Positions 1-9,649 of a stretch of DNA of 64,000 nucleotides are shown piece by piece (positions within the stretch are counted from its first letter, which is position 1; each line of letters begins with the position of its first letter). Source of the stretch: Sphingomonas mollis (lineage in GTDB: Bacteria; Pseudomonadota; Alphaproteobacteria; Sphingomonadales; Sphingomonadaceae); NCBI RefSeq assembly GCF_016427505.1, contig NZ_JAELXS010000008.1, positions 1-64,000 on the forward strand. The letters are read 5' to 3'. Made by a program: the position numbers and the translations under genes. The notes under the pieces are model-generated. The model saw nothing but the letters and a program-made list of their open reading frames with translations. It did no database searches and was not told where the DNA came from.

Positions 1-1
1 G

Positions 2-241
2 GCGGCGATCGGGACGATGGACCAGTCGACGCAGCAGAACGCGGCGATGGTCGAGGAGACATCGGCGGCGGCGCGCAGTCTGGTGGCGGAAGTCGGTGGA
101 CTGGTCGGACAGGCGAACCGCTTCAGAACGGGGAAGGACGGTCGGCGCCCGCCGGCCGGCCGACCCGATTATGCCAGCCGGGCCGCCTATGATCCTCCTG
201 CCAGGGACTTGCACGGGCTGCACATGGCAGGGTGCAAGTAA
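2..241 (+). CDS. Methyl-accepting chemotaxis protein, C-terminal fragment
   Basis: The window opens inside a reading frame that ends at a TAA at 239-241. The visible residues include MDQSTQQNAAMVEETSAAAR, typical of the end of the cytoplasmic signalling helix of chemoreceptors, where QNA and EET motifs recur. Such proteins signal to CheA through CheW at the cell pole. The sensor, membrane and HAMP parts lie upstream of the window. The last 40 or so residues after the helix are low in conservation, rich in Arg, Pro and Gly, and carry no CheR/CheB-tethering pentapeptide that I can see. The family assignment is strong; the ligand cannot be told. Confidence 0.85.
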   Translation, partial: AAIGTMDQSTQQNAAMVEETSAAARSLVAEVGGLVGQANRFRTGKDGRRPPAGRPDYASRAAYDPPARDLHGLHMAGCK

Positions 242-251
242 GGAGCCGCCC

Positions 252-1037
252 TTACAGTCTGCCGAAGACCGCTTCGAATCCGGCGCGGTCGCCGGCGGCG
301 AGGAGGCGGGCCTGTTCCAGCCAGCGGTCGCGGGTCATGCGGCCGGTGAAGGGGCCGAGTTGCGCGTCGAGCGCTTCGGCCTGTTGCTCGGTCAGGGCGG
401 CGAGGTCGCCGACCGTGGTGATGCCGTGGCCGGCGAGGCGGGTCGCGAGTTTCGGGCCGAGGCCCTTCAGCTGGGTGACGGGCGTGTCGGCGTGGTTGGT
501 CGCATCGACCGGTGCGGGAGCGGGTGCCGGCACGGCGGTGGCCAGCGGTGCCGCCATGGGTGCCGGGGGCGTGTCGGCGGCGACCGAGGCGGGGGTGGCG
601 TCCAGCGGCGCGGCGGCGGGGATCGGCTCGTCGGCCAGCGGGGCGGGTTCGGAGGTCGGCTCCGCTACGGGTTCGGCCGGGGGTGGCGGCGGGGCCACTG
701 GCTCGACCGGGATCGCGGCCACCGGGGCGGGGGCCGGCGCAGGCATGGGTGCCGGGGGTGGTGCGGGCGGGGGCGGCGTCGGTGCCTCGACGACGGCGGC
801 CGGTTCGGGCTTCGGGTCTTTGGCGGGTGGCGTCATGCCGGCTTCGCGGGCGTTGATCTTTACCTGCCGCTCGGCCTTCGTGCGGATGCGCTTGCGGCGG
901 ATGCCGACGATGATGATCGCGATCGCGGCGATCGCCACCAGCAACATGAAGACCATGTGGACGGCGGTGATCGCGCCGATGCCGTCGGGCAGCAGGCTGG
1001 CGCCCGATTGTGACGCGGTGGCGCTGGTGTCGTTCAT
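252..1037 (-). CDS. Membrane-anchored helix-hairpin-helix protein with Pro/Ala-rich linker
   Basis: The 261-residue product has one hydrophobic segment at about residues 20-45, followed by a basic stretch (GIRRKRIRTK). A long Pro/Ala-rich low-complexity region covers about residues 65-185. The C-terminal 70 residues hold a helix-hairpin-helix-like motif (VTQLKGLGPKLATRLAGHGI) of the kind found in DNA-binding or RNA-polymerase-like HhH folds. The Met at 1037 was preferred to one three codons upstream because the sequence after it looks like a normal N terminus. The layout suggests a cytoplasmic HhH domain tethered to the inner membrane by a flexible linker. Its function is unknown; many Pro-rich antisense frames here are shadows of the linker. 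Confidence 0.75.
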   Translation of the reverse strand: MNDTSATASQSGASLLPDGIGAITAVHMVFMLLVAIAAIAIIIVGIRRKRIRTKAERQVKINAREAGMTPPAKDPKPEPAAVVEAPTPPPPAPPPAPMPAPAPAPVAAIPVEPVAPPPPPAEPVAEPTSEPAPLADEPIPAAAPLDATPASVAADTPPAPMAAPLATAVPAPAPAPVDATNHADTPVTQLKGLGPKLATRLAGHGITTVGDLAALTEQQAEALDAQLGPFTGRMTRDRWLEQARLLAAGDRAGFEAVFGRL

Positions 1038-1086
1038 GGATATCATCCTAAGGGTACAAACTCGATCGGAACAGGGATCATGATCG

Positions 1087-1902
1087 TCAGACGCGGTGCT
1101 GATCCAAAAAGGCTATAATACGTTGCCTGTCGGCGTCCGACTGGCAGATTGAGCCCTTTGCTTCCGTAAAATTGACCTCCAGGTCATTATAAAGGAACCG
1201 GGCCACACATATTGGTGAACTGGAATCGCACTCGATAGATAACTGTGACGGACCATGGCCCGATACACCAACAACTCGGCTTGCACTCGGTGCATTGGGG
1301 TATCTTATCACTGCACTGAGAATTCCCACGTTCCCCTTGATCGTACCATACATATTGAATCCGCAGTAGGATCCTACTGGTTGTAGGCCAAATCTATCGA
1401 GATAACTCGGCGTAACATGGATAGGAAGGTGTGCATCAACTATCTGCGATACGATCGTGACGGACAAGTCACGTAGGCTAAACCGTTGGTAGATCGCACT
1501 TGGTTCATATGCACCGAACTTCCTATAGACCTTCGACAAAAAGTCTGACAGCGATTGCATATTCGTGCGGTCGACAAGGAGGGTCACCATCCATTGAGGT
1601 CCTCCCTGCTGATTATTTCGCCAAGCGTAGAACTTTGCAGGAAATTGGAAGGATACAGGCTCATCCTCAATCCGGTAATCATTGCCTGCACCATTACCAT
1701 ATTGGTATTTGTACAGCCGGGTGATCACCGGCGTATCGCTGTCGACGATGTTAAATCCATAAGGCGGGTCGACCTTTACCCGGTCGCCAGGCTTAGGCTC
1801 GCTGCAAGCGGTAATGCCGAACATGGCCATCAGGGCAACGCTGGAAATAAAGAGAGGGGCGCGTCCTCGCGCGGATACAACGCCATTCATCTTGTTTTCC
1901 AT
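1087..1902 (-). CDS. Putative lipoprotein of unknown function
   Basis: The 271-residue product begins with a basic n-region and a hydrophobic stretch ending in a lipobox (GITAC, Cys33), so it is probably lipidated and exported. Two starts are possible, at 1902 and 1890; both give the same signal. The mature part has no motif that I recognise; several Cys residues (in SYCGFN, IECDSS, PICVAR and SICQSD) could form disulfides. Its base composition is clearly AT-richer than purD and the genes before it, with many A/T third positions, which hints at a foreign origin. It stands alone, with purD next on the same strand. The coding call is fairly safe; the function is open. Confidence 0.7.
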   Translation of the reverse strand: MENKMNGVVSARGRAPLFISSVALMAMFGITACSEPKPGDRVKVDPPYGFNIVDSDTPVITRLYKYQYGNGAGNDYRIEDEPVSFQFPAKFYAWRNNQQGGPQWMVTLLVDRTNMQSLSDFLSKVYRKFGAYEPSAIYQRFSLRDLSVTIVSQIVDAHLPIHVTPSYLDRFGLQPVGSYCGFNMYGTIKGNVGILSAVIRYPNAPSASRVVGVSGHGPSQLSIECDSSSPICVARFLYNDLEVNFTEAKGSICQSDADRQRIIAFLDQHRV

Positions 1903-2072
1903 GATATTGTTCGTTGAAACGCTGCGCAGACACGTGGCGGTGCCACGTACAAGCAATTAACGCGGCCAGCGGTCTTCTCCGGGCGACCGCCTCCGGCACC
2001 AGATTCGGCTCCGTCATGACCCTGTTCTGATCGAGTTTGCACCCTAGCGGTGACGGGGGCGGGCGGCGAGAT

Positions 2073-3359
2073 TTATTCGCCGCGCTCGCGGGCGACTTCG
2101 CGCCAGCCGATGTCGCGGCGGCAGAAGCCATCGGGGAAATCGAGCAGCGCGGCGGCGCGATAGGCGGCGGCCTGTGCCGCCGCGACGCTGGCGCCGCGTG
2201 CCGTGACGGCCAGCACGCGGCCGCCCGAGGCGACGAGCGTGTCGCCGGATAGGCCAGTGTTGAACAGGCGCGTGCCGGCCTGGAAGACGGTGGCGCCGGT
2301 CGCCTCCGCCGCATCGATGCCGGCGATCGCACCACCGGCGGCGGGGGTGCCGGGATAGCCGCGCGCGGCGACCACCACGGTCAGCGCGGGATCGGCGGCG
2401 AAGACGGGGGCGGGGGCCTCGTCCAGCCTGCCTTGCGCGGTGGCGAGCATCAGCGCGGCGAGATCGCCTTCGAACCGCAGCATCAGCACCTGCGTCTCGG
2501 GATCGCCGAAGCGGGCATTGTATTCGATCAGCTTGGGCCCCTGCGCGGTCAGCATCAGGCCGGCGTAGAGGACGCCGACGAACGGCGTACCCTCGGCCGC
2601 CATCGTTTCGACCGTGGGGCGGACGATGGTGTCGATCGCCTGTCGTTCGAGATCGGGGGTGAGGACGCGGGCGGGGCTATACGCACCCATGCCGCCGGTG
2701 TTCGGGCCGGTATCGCCCTCGCCGACGCGCTTGTGATCCTGCGCGGAGCCGAACGGCATCAGATGCGTGCCGTCGGTCAGGACGAAGAGGCTGGCTTCCT
2801 CGCCGCTCAGGAATTCCTCGATCACCGCTTCGGCGCCGGGGGTAGCGAACAGGTCGTCGATCGCGGCCATCGCCTCGTCACGGGTCATCGCCACGGTCAC
2901 GCCCTTGCCGGCGGCGAGGCCGTCCGCCTTGATGACGACGGGCAGGCCGAAGGTGCCGTTCAGCGCGCGGACGGCGGTGTCGCGGTCGGTGACGCGCAGA
3001 TAGCCGGCGGTGGGGATGCCGGCGCGGGCGCACAGATCCTTGGTGAAGCCCTTCGATCCTTCCAGCTGCGCGGCGGCCTTCGACGGGCCGAACACGGGCA
3101 CGCCGGCGGTGCGGAGCGAATCGGCAAGGCCGTCGACCAGCGGTGCCTCTGGCCCGATGACTACGAGGCCGATCGTTTTTTCCGCGCAGAAGGCGACGAC
3201 GGCGGCGTGATCCGTCGCATCGAGCGGCACGAGCGTCGCATGGGCGGCGATGCCGGGGTTGCCGGGTGCCGCGAAGAGCGTATCGAGCAATGGCGACTGC
3301 GCGAGCTTCCACGCCAGCGCATGTTCGCGGCCGCCGCCGCCGATCAGCAGGATGTTCAT
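2073..3359 (-). CDS. purD: Phosphoribosylamine-glycine ligase (GAR synthetase)
   Basis: PurD joins glycine to 5-phosphoribosylamine with ATP in the second step of de novo purine synthesis. The 428-residue product has the expected length and order: an N-terminal Rossmann-like motif ([19 protein letters not shown]), the ATP-grasp body with the [11 protein letters not shown] loop, and the metal-binding NARFGDPE signature. Longer in-frame upstream sequence exists, but the start at 3359 gives the canonical N terminus. That ATG shares two bases with the start codon of the divergent xseA, so each gene carries the other's leader and upstream signals inside its coding sequence. No purine riboswitch is seen. 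Confidence 0.96.
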   Translation of the reverse strand: MNILLIGGGGREHALAWKLAQSPLLDTLFAAPGNPGIAAHATLVPLDATDHAAVVAFCAEKTIGLVVIGPEAPLVDGLADSLRTAGVPVFGPSKAAAQLEGSKGFTKDLCARAGIPTAGYLRVTDRDTAVRALNGTFGLPVVIKADGLAAGKGVTVAMTRDEAMAAIDDLFATPGAEAVIEEFLSGEEASLFVLTDGTHLMPFGSAQDHKRVGEGDTGPNTGGMGAYSPARVLTPDLERQAIDTIVRPTVETMAAEGTPFVGVLYAGLMLTAQGPKLIEYNARFGDPETQVLMLRFEGDLAALMLATAQGRLDEAPAPVFAADPALTVVVAARGYPGTPAAGGAIAGIDAAEATGATVFQAGTRLFNTGLSGDTLVASGGRVLAVTARGASVAAAQAAAYRAAALLDFPDGFCRRDIGWREVARERGE

Positions 3360-4731
3360 GCCCGACCCTTTTTCCGATGAAGCGCGGCTGGTAGCCGAGC
3401 CGGTGCCCGGCGACAACGCGCTCGCGCTGTCCGTCAGCGAGCTGTCGTTCAAGCTGAAGCGGATGGTGGAGGGCGAATTCGGCCATGTCCGCCTGCGCGG
3501 CGAGATTTCGGGCTATAAGCGGGCGACCTCGGGCCATGTCTATATGAGCCTGAAGGACGATGCCGCGGTGATCGACGGCGTGATGTGGAAGGGATCGGCA
3601 TCGACGCTGGCGTTCCAGCCGCAGGACGGCGTCGAGGTGATCGCGACGGGCAAGCTGACGACCTATCCCGGCCGCTCTAAATACCAGGTCGTGATCGAGC
3701 GGATGGAGCTGGCCGGCGCGGGGGCGCTGATGGCGCTGTTCGAAAAACTGCGCGCGAAGCTGGCGGGGGAAGGGCTGTTCGATCGGGAACGCAAGAAGCC
3801 GCTGCCGTTCATGCCGCGGGTGATCGGGGTCGTGACCTCGCCGACGGGGGCGGTGATCCGTGACATCCTCCACCGGCTGGAGGATCGCTGCCCCAGCCAT
3901 GTGATCGTGTGGCCGGTGAAGGTGCAGGGCGAGAGCGCGGCGGCGGAGATCGCGGCGGCGGTGCGGGGGTTCGATGCCATCCCCGCCGGTGGACCGGTGC
4001 CAAGGCCCGATCTGGTGATCGTGGCGCGCGGCGGTGGCTCGATCGAGGATCTGTGGGCGTTCAACGAGGAAGTGGTGGTGCGCGCGGTTGCGGATTGTTC
4101 GATCCCGATCATATCGGCGGTGGGGCATGAGACGGATACGAGCCTGTGCGATCATGCCGCCGACCTGCGCGCGCCGACGCCGACCGCGGCGGCGGAGATC
4201 GCGGTGCCGGTGCTGGCGGATGTGCGGCTGACGGTGGCATCGCATAGCGCGCGGACCGAGCGGTGCGCGCGGCGTTACGTGGAGCGCGGGCGCGAGCGGC
4301 TGGACGGGTTGTCGCGACTGTTGCCGAAACGGGATGCGTTGCTGGGGCCGCAGCGGCAGCGGGCGGATGAGGCGGGCGCGCGGCTGGATCGCGGGCTGGA
4401 GCGGCGGGTGACGAACGCGCGCAGTCAGTTGGGGCACGCGGCGGGGGCGCTGCGCCCGGCGGTGCTGGAGCGGCAGGCGGAGAGCGCGCGCGACCGGCTG
4501 GCGGCGACGTGGCGGTTGGTGCAGTCGCTGAACCCCGATCGCATCCTGGAGCGGGGTTATGCGCGGGTGACGGCGCGGATCGGTGGCGAGACGCTGTCGA
4601 GCGCGGCGGCGGTGCGGGCGGCGGGCGCGGTGTCGCTCCGCTTCCGCGACGGCACCGTCGATGCACGGGTTGAGCGGGCGGCCGGCAAAACCTATGTCGT
4701 GGAGAAGCCAGAGCAGCCGTCGCTGCTGTAA
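3358..4731 (+). CDS. xseA: Exodeoxyribonuclease VII large subunit
   Basis: XseA with the small subunit XseB degrades single-stranded DNA from both ends in repair. The 457-residue product shows the N-terminal OB-fold ([20 protein letters not shown], then [18 protein letters not shown]) and the catalytic core with [29 protein letters not shown] and [14 protein letters not shown] long, charged, likely coiled segment follows, ending in a C-terminal fold with ILERGYARV. The start at 3358 overlaps the purD start within one CATG. xseB is not in the window, as is common where the two subunits are unlinked. It is followed by the DUF2093 and M23 genes with short gaps, so they may share transcripts. Confidence 0.96.
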   Translation: MPDPFSDEARLVAEPVPGDNALALSVSELSFKLKRMVEGEFGHVRLRGEISGYKRATSGHVYMSLKDDAAVIDGVMWKGSASTLAFQPQDGVEVIATGKLTTYPGRSKYQVVIERMELAGAGALMALFEKLRAKLAGEGLFDRERKKPLPFMPRVIGVVTSPTGAVIRDILHRLEDRCPSHVIVWPVKVQGESAAAEIAAAVRGFDAIPAGGPVPRPDLVIVARGGGSIEDLWAFNEEVVVRAVADCSIPIISAVGHETDTSLCDHAADLRAPTPTAAAEIAVPVLADVRLTVASHSARTERCARRYVERGRERLDGLSRLLPKRDALLGPQRQRADEAGARLDRGLERRVTNARSQLGHAAGALRPAVLERQAESARDRLAATWRLVQSLNPDRILERGYARVTARIGGETLSSAAAVRAAGAVSLRFRDGTVDARVERAAGKTYVVEKPEQPSLL

Positions 4732-4754
4732 TCCACCTTACGGAAGCTGCCGCC

Positions 4755-4955
4755 ATGCTGATGTCGAACACCGATCGCCCTGCCCGCCTGCATTATATGG
4801 CCAATGGCTTCCGCGTGCTGGCGCCGGGCGATCATGTGGTGTGCGCGGTATCCGGCGTGCGCGTGCCGCTGGACGAGCTGCGATACTGGAGCGTGGGCGC
4901 GCAGGCCGCCTATGCCAGCGCCGCGATCGCGAGCGAGGCGCTGTCGCCGCGATGA
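4755..4955 (+). CDS. DUF2093 family protein
   Basis: This 66-residue protein matches the pattern of the small alphaproteobacterial DUF2093 family: an aromatic RLHYMANGFRVLAPGDHVVC segment followed by VRVPLDELRYWSV and a helical AAYASAA tail. The two Cys/Gly-containing turns look like half of a metal knuckle, but only one Cys is present. It lies 23 bases after xseA. Its stop overlaps the start of the M23 peptidase gene by four bases (ATGA), which suggests translational coupling. A second Met six bases downstream is an alternative start. No biochemical role is established for the family. Confidence 0.8.
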   Translation: MLMSNTDRPARLHYMANGFRVLAPGDHVVCAVSGVRVPLDELRYWSVGAQAAYASAAIASEALSPR

Positions 4956-5839
4956 GGCGGATCGCGGCGATCGGTGGCGTGGCGGTGCTGGCCGGATGCG
5001 TCGCGCCGTCCGGACCGCCGCCGGTCGCTGCGCCGCCGGTCGTGGCGGTGCCGAGCCCCCCCGTGCCTGTGGTGCCGGCGGTGTTCCGGATGACGGGCGT
5101 GCCGATGCAGGGCGGGCTGGTGCGGGGGCAGGCGCCGAATGGGGCGGTGTCGGTGATGCTCGACGACAAGCCGGTGGCGGTCGCGGGAGACGGGCGCTTC
5201 ATTCTGGGTTTCGACCGCGATGCGCCAGGGACCGCGCGGCTGGTCGCGATGCTTGGGGATGGCCGACAGGTGACGCAGGCGCTGACGGTCGCGCCGCGGG
5301 AATGGCGGATCGAGCGGGTCGACGCGCCCTATCGCGCGGGCAAGAGCGACGCCGAGTTCGATGCGGCCCGTCCGGCCGAACTGGCGCAGATCGTCGCGGC
5401 GCGGGCGCGGGTGACCGATGCGGCGGGGTGGCGACAGCCGATGCGCTGGCCGGCGAGCGGTCGCCAGTCCGGCTGGTTCGGTGCGCAGCGTGTATATCAG
5501 GGCAAGCCCGGCAGCTATCACGGCGGCGCCGATGTCGCGGTGCCGACGGGCACGCCGGTAATGGCGCCGGCCGATGGCGTCGTGATCCTGGCGGCGGACC
5601 GGCCCTTCACGCTGGAGGGCAATCTGTTGATGATCGACCACGGCATGGGCCTGAACAGCGCGATGCTGCACCTGTCGCGGATCGACGTGCGCGTCGGCGA
5701 CCATGTGCGCCAGGGGCAGCCGGTCGGCCTGTCGGGTGCGACGGGGCGCGCGACGGGGCCGCATCTGCACTGGGGGCTGCAGTGGCGGGGGGCGAAGCTG
5801 GACCCGTTGCTGGTGGTGGGCGTGGGGCCGGCGGGTTAG
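4952..5839 (+). CDS. M23-family metallopeptidase lipoprotein
   Basis: The 295-residue protein starts with a signal ending in a lipobox (VLAGC, Cys16), so it should be a periplasm-facing lipoprotein. A Pro/Val-rich linker follows. The C-terminal domain has the LytM/M23 motifs: YHGGADV near residue 190 and HLHWGL near residue 271, which together supply the zinc ligands. Such enzymes cut peptidoglycan cross-links, or activate amidases when degenerate; here the ligands look intact. The domain ends close to the stop. The start was set by the four-base overlap with the DUF2093 stop, and the stop overlaps the convergent gene by four bases. Confidence 0.9.
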   Translation: MRRIAAIGGVAVLAGCVAPSGPPPVAAPPVVAVPSPPVPVVPAVFRMTGVPMQGGLVRGQAPNGAVSVMLDDKPVAVAGDGRFILGFDRDAPGTARLVAMLGDGRQVTQALTVAPREWRIERVDAPYRAGKSDAEFDAARPAELAQIVAARARVTDAAGWRQPMRWPASGRQSGWFGAQRVYQGKPGSYHGGADVAVPTGTPVMAPADGVVILAADRPFTLEGNLLMIDHGMGLNSAMLHLSRIDVRVGDHVRQGQPVGLSGATGRATGPHLHWGLQWRGAKLDPLLVVGVGPAG

Positions 5840-6360
5840 CGGAGGCGCTTGACCAGAAAGGCGCGGCGACCGCCGATCTTGGCGCGAAAACCACCCAGTC
5901 GTGTGGCCGTGATGTTGATCGTTTCGCCCGATTGCGGCGGTGAGACGGGGTCGAGTGTTTCCCAACGCGATCCATCTGCCAGTGTCACGATGTAGCGTCC
6001 GGGCGTGCGCGTTGGACTCGTCCCCCGCACGACGCCAGCCAGTTCTTTCACCTCGGCGTTCTTCACATCCGCCGCTGCCATCTGGCTGGATGCGGGCAGG
6101 CCGAAGCTTCGCTTCCGGCGTTCTACCACGGCTTTCCGATCCAGCACGACCAGATCGCCAGAACGCTGCGCATCCACTAAATTACCGGCGGCCCGGTCGT
6201 AACAAGCCAGTCGTGTGACATCGTCGCGCATCCCGCGGCATGTAGCCAATTCATCGCCGAGATTTCGACCAGACGTCTGTTGCGCCAACGCCGGTGCGTG
6301 AAGCCACGTCAGGATCGTCAGGGCGATCAGCCGTTTGGGACGCACGATCACATTCTCCAT
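5836..6360 (-). CDS. Small exported protein with C-x-RLxCYD motif
   Basis: This 174-residue product has a short hydrophobic leader (LIALTILTWLHAPALAQ) suggesting Sec export to the periplasm. Directly after it comes ATCRGMRDDVTRLACYDRAA, a two-Cys motif shared by a broad group of small proteobacterial envelope proteins, some annotated near type VI secretion genes. The C-terminal half (GRYIVTLADGSRWETLD, ending in basic KIGGRRAFLVKRLR) looks like a compact beta-rich fold. No secretion-system genes are nearby, so that association is not supported here. It converges with the M23 gene, with a four-base overlap of the stops. Its role is unknown. Confidence 0.75.
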   Translation of the reverse strand: MENVIVRPKRLIALTILTWLHAPALAQQTSGRNLGDELATCRGMRDDVTRLACYDRAAGNLVDAQRSGDLVVLDRKAVVERRKRSFGLPASSQMAAADVKNAEVKELAGVVRGTSPTRTPGRYIVTLADGSRWETLDPVSPPQSGETINITATRLGGFRAKIGGRRAFLVKRLR

Positions 6361-6534
6361 CCATATTCCGACACGCTTCTACAAGGCCGGGGTCTGTCGC
6401 AGAAGTGTGGCGGAAACGTCACAAAACGTCAGGAAAGGCTTGCATGTCCGCAGAGGCGATTGATCGCGGCTGATCGCTGGTCGTAGACATCGAGAATATT
6501 CGGCGTCGAAGCCGGGAAAAGGGAATTATATCAC

Positions 6535-9531
6535 ATGATGAAACTGACGCGCCAGCGGCTGTTGGCCTCAACACTCTTCATGGGCTCCGCGCTGGTCGGG
6601 TCGTCGGCGCTTGCGCAGACGGCGCCGCAGACGCCGGAGACGGTGACCCAGACGCAAGATCCCGCGCAGCCCGACGACCAGTCGCCCGGCAGCGACATCG
6701 TCGTCACCGGCACGCTGATCCGCAACCCCAACCTGGTGAGCGCAACGCCCGTCACCTCGATCGGGTCGGACGAGATCGCCCTGCGTCAGTCGAATGTCGC
6801 CGAGCAGTTGCTGCGCGAAACGCCGGGCGTCGCATCGAGCATCGGTTCGTCGACCAACAACGGCAACGGCGGTGCGTCTTTCGTCGATCTTCGGGGCCTG
6901 GGCCAGAACCGCAATATCGTGCTGCTGAACAGCGCGCGGATCGTGCCCGCCAACCTGAACGGCGCCGTCGATCTGAACAACATCCCGCTGGCCCTCCTCG
7001 ACCGGGTCGACATCCTGACCGGCGGCGCGAGCACGACCTATGGCGCGGATGCAGTGTCGGGCGTCGTCAACTTCATCACCAAGCGCGATTTTTCGGGCAT
7101 CGACCTGAACGTGAGCGAGCAGATCACCGATCGCGGTGACGGCAACGTCTTCCGCGCGGATCTCGCCGTCGGTGCGAACTTCGACGACGGTCGCGGCAAC
7201 GCGGTGCTGGCGCTGGGTTATCAGCAGGCCGATCCCGTGTTCTTCGGCGGATCGCGCGAGCGGTCGAACCTGACGATCGATTCGTTCGATGGTTCGGGCA
7301 GCGGTGCATCGCAGACGGCCGTACCGTCGCGCTTCTCGGTATCGGGCGTGGGCAACCGCAACATCGATCCGGCGACCGGCCAGCTCGTTCCCGTGTTCGC
7401 GCTGTTCAACTTCAATCCCTATAATATCTTCCAGACGCCGTTCGAGCGTTTCAACATGTACAGCGCCGCACGCTATCAGGTGTCCGACGCGGTCGAAGTG
7501 TACAGCGAAGGCCTGTACTCGCAGAACACCGTGCAGACGATCATCGCACCGTCGGGCACGTTCTCGACACCGTTGCTGGTGCCGATCAACAACCCGTTCC
7601 TGCCAGCGGCCGCCGGCCAGACGCTCTGCCAGAACAATATCGATCTGGACCCGACCGCGGCCGGCATCCTGCGCCCCACTGCCGCACAGTGCATTGCGGC
7701 CCGCAATACGGCGCTCGCGCCGGGCGATGCCGGCTATCTGGAAGCGCCGACCAACGTGTCGCGTCGTCTGGTCGAGGCCGGTGGCCGGATCAGCAGCTAT
7801 CGGACCGAACTGTTCAACTTCAAGGCTGGCTTCCGCGGCGATGTCGCGCAGGGCATCAGCTATGACGTCTACGGCGCCTATGGCCGCAGCACCAACACGC
7901 AGACGATCCTGAACTACGTGTACACGGATCGTGTGCAGCAGGGTCTTCGTGCAGCGAACACGACCACGTGCCGTGATACGTCGAACGGTTGCGTACCGGT
8001 CAACATCTTCGGTGCGGCGGGATCGATCACGCCGGATCAGGTCAACTACCTGTTGGTGCCTGCGACTTCGGGTAACCGGTCGTCGCTCGCACAGGTCCAC
8101 GGCGTGCTGAACGCCGAACTGGGTCACCTCGGCGCATCGCAGCCGGTGTCGGTCGCGGTCGGTTCCGAGTATCGCAAGTATACCGCCGAAGTCTTCGCCG
8201 ATCTGCTGGCGCAGGACCCCGGTGCACTGGGCGGCGCGGGCGGTGCGACCGTCCCCGTCACCGGTGGATATGACGTGATCGAAGGGTTTGGCGAAATCGT
8301 CGCGCCGTTGATCGCCGACCAGCCGTTCTTCCAGAGCCTGACCGCCGAAGCCGGCGTCCGGTATTCGAAGTACAAGATCGATGCAGCCGGCAGTCCGTCG
8401 TTCGATGCATGGACGTACAAGGGTGGCCTGACCTGGGAGCCGGTGCGTTCGCTGAAGCTGCGCGGCAACTATCAACGCGCGGTCCGTGCGCCGAACATCG
8501 GCGAATTGTTCACGCCGAACGCGGTCGGCCTGGTGAACCTGCGCAACGATCCCTGTCAGGGTGCGGCACCGGTGACCAACGCCAACCTGCGCGCGGTCTG
8601 CATCGCGCAGGGCGCCCCGGCGGGCCAGATCGGCGCGATCGATCCGCCGTCGGCCGGCCAGATCAACGGCAACTTCATTTACAGCACCAACAACCGGCCG
8701 GAAAAGGCGGATACGTATACGTTCGGTGCCGTGTTCGCGCCGGACTTCATCCGCAACCTGACGATCTCGGCCGATTACTATAACATCAAGATCCGTGACG
8801 CGTTGTCGACCCCGGCCGTCGGCGATCTGATCGCCGCCTGCTTCGGTAACCTGACCGCTGCCAGCGCGACCAGCACCGCCTGCACCTCGATCCGTCGTGA
8901 TCCGGCGACGGGTGGTCTGGACGGTGATCCCAGCACGACCCCGGGCGTGCCGCAGACGCTGACCAACAGCGGCCGACTGCAGACGGATGGCATCGACGTC
9001 GTGGCGAATTATCGCACCGACTTGACAGCCGACGTCCGTCTTGGCCTGAGCTTTAACGCCAATTATGTCCTGAACTCGAAGTTCCGGGCGACGTCGGGCG
9101 GGTTGAACCGTGAGTGCGCAGGCTATTACAGCATCAACTGCTCGCTCACCGGCTCGATCCTGCCGGAGTTCACGTTCAACCAGCGCACCACGCTGTCGTT
9201 CGGCGACATCGATCTGTCGCTGTTGTGGCGCCATCTTTCGAGCACCAAACAGGAGCCGTTCGACGCGGACAGCAGCAACTTCGGTGCCAACGGTCCGGCC
9301 TTTGCGGCTTTCCGAAAGATCGATGCGTTCAACTATTTTGATATGACGATCCGCGCGAACGTGACCGACAACTTCGAATTGACGCTGACCGGTACCAACA
9401 TCACCGACAAGAAGCCGCCGACGGTGGGTAGCAACATCGGTGTGACGACGTTCAACAGCGGCAACACCTTCCCGGCCACCTACGACGCAATCGGTCGTCG
9501 TTATGCGGTCGGTGCACGGGTTCGCTTCTGA
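6535..9531 (+). CDS. TonB-dependent outer-membrane receptor
   Basis: The 998-residue protein carries a signal peptide ending near GSSALAQT, a TonB-box-like SDIVVTGTLI segment and a plug with LLRETPGV, LRGLGQNRNIVLLNS and GGASTTYGADAVSGVVNFIT. A large beta-barrel follows and ends in the usual aromatic residue (GARVRF). It should import a bulky substrate across the outer membrane with energy from TonB-ExbBD. The size and plug type resemble the many large sphingomonad receptors whose substrates are unknown (glycans, aromatics or siderophores). No Fur box is evident in the 174-base upstream gap. A strong terminator follows the stop, and a hydroxylase gene comes next. Confidence 0.93.
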   Translation: MMKLTRQRLLASTLFMGSALVGSSALAQTAPQTPETVTQTQDPAQPDDQSPGSDIVVTGTLIRNPNLVSATPVTSIGSDEIALRQSNVAEQLLRETPGVASSIGSSTNNGNGGASFVDLRGLGQNRNIVLLNSARIVPANLNGAVDLNNIPLALLDRVDILTGGASTTYGADAVSGVVNFITKRDFSGIDLNVSEQITDRGDGNVFRADLAVGANFDDGRGNAVLALGYQQADPVFFGGSRERSNLTIDSFDGSGSGASQTAVPSRFSVSGVGNRNIDPATGQLVPVFALFNFNPYNIFQTPFERFNMYSAARYQVSDAVEVYSEGLYSQNTVQTIIAPSGTFSTPLLVPINNPFLPAAAGQTLCQNNIDLDPTAAGILRPTAAQCIAARNTALAPGDAGYLEAPTNVSRRLVEAGGRISSYRTELFNFKAGFRGDVAQGISYDVYGAYGRSTNTQTILNYVYTDRVQQGLRAANTTTCRDTSNGCVPVNIFGAAGSITPDQVNYLLVPATSGNRSSLAQVHGVLNAELGHLGASQPVSVAVGSEYRKYTAEVFADLLAQDPGALGGAGGATVPVTGGYDVIEGFGEIVAPLIADQPFFQSLTAEAGVRYSKYKIDAAGSPSFDAWTYKGGLTWEPVRSLKLRGNYQRAVRAPNIGELFTPNAVGLVNLRNDPCQGAAPVTNANLRAVCIAQGAPAGQIGAIDPPSAGQINGNFIYSTNNRPEKADTYTFGAVFAPDFIRNLTISADYYNIKIRDALSTPAVGDLIAACFGNLTAASATSTACTSIRRDPATGGLDGDPSTTPGVPQTLTNSGRLQTDGIDVVANYRTDLTADVRLGLSFNANYVLNSKFRATSGGLNRECAGYYSINCSLTGSILPEFTFNQRTTLSFGDIDLSLLWRHLSSTKQEPFDADSSNFGANGPAFAAFRKIDAFNYFDMTIRANVTDNFELTLTGTNITDKKPPTVGSNIGVTTFNSGNTFPATYDAIGRRYAVGARVRF

Positions 9532-9550
9532 TCGGACGATCCTCGATCTG

Positions 9551-9589
9551 AAAGGGGCGGGTTTCCTTTGGAAGCCCGCCCCTTTTTTT
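9551..9589 (+). terminator. Rho-independent terminator after the TonB receptor
   Basis: A 16-base stem (aaaggggcgggtttcc pairing with ggaagcccgccccttt, one G-T pair) with a three-base loop is followed by a run of T. It lies 19 bases after the receptor stop, so it should end that transcript before the hydroxylase gene. Confidence 0.88.
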
Positions 9590-9649
9590 GCCTGGCGCGA
9601 AATGGTCTTGGCAATTGTCGACACCGGATTGCTGGCATAGAAGATCGTC

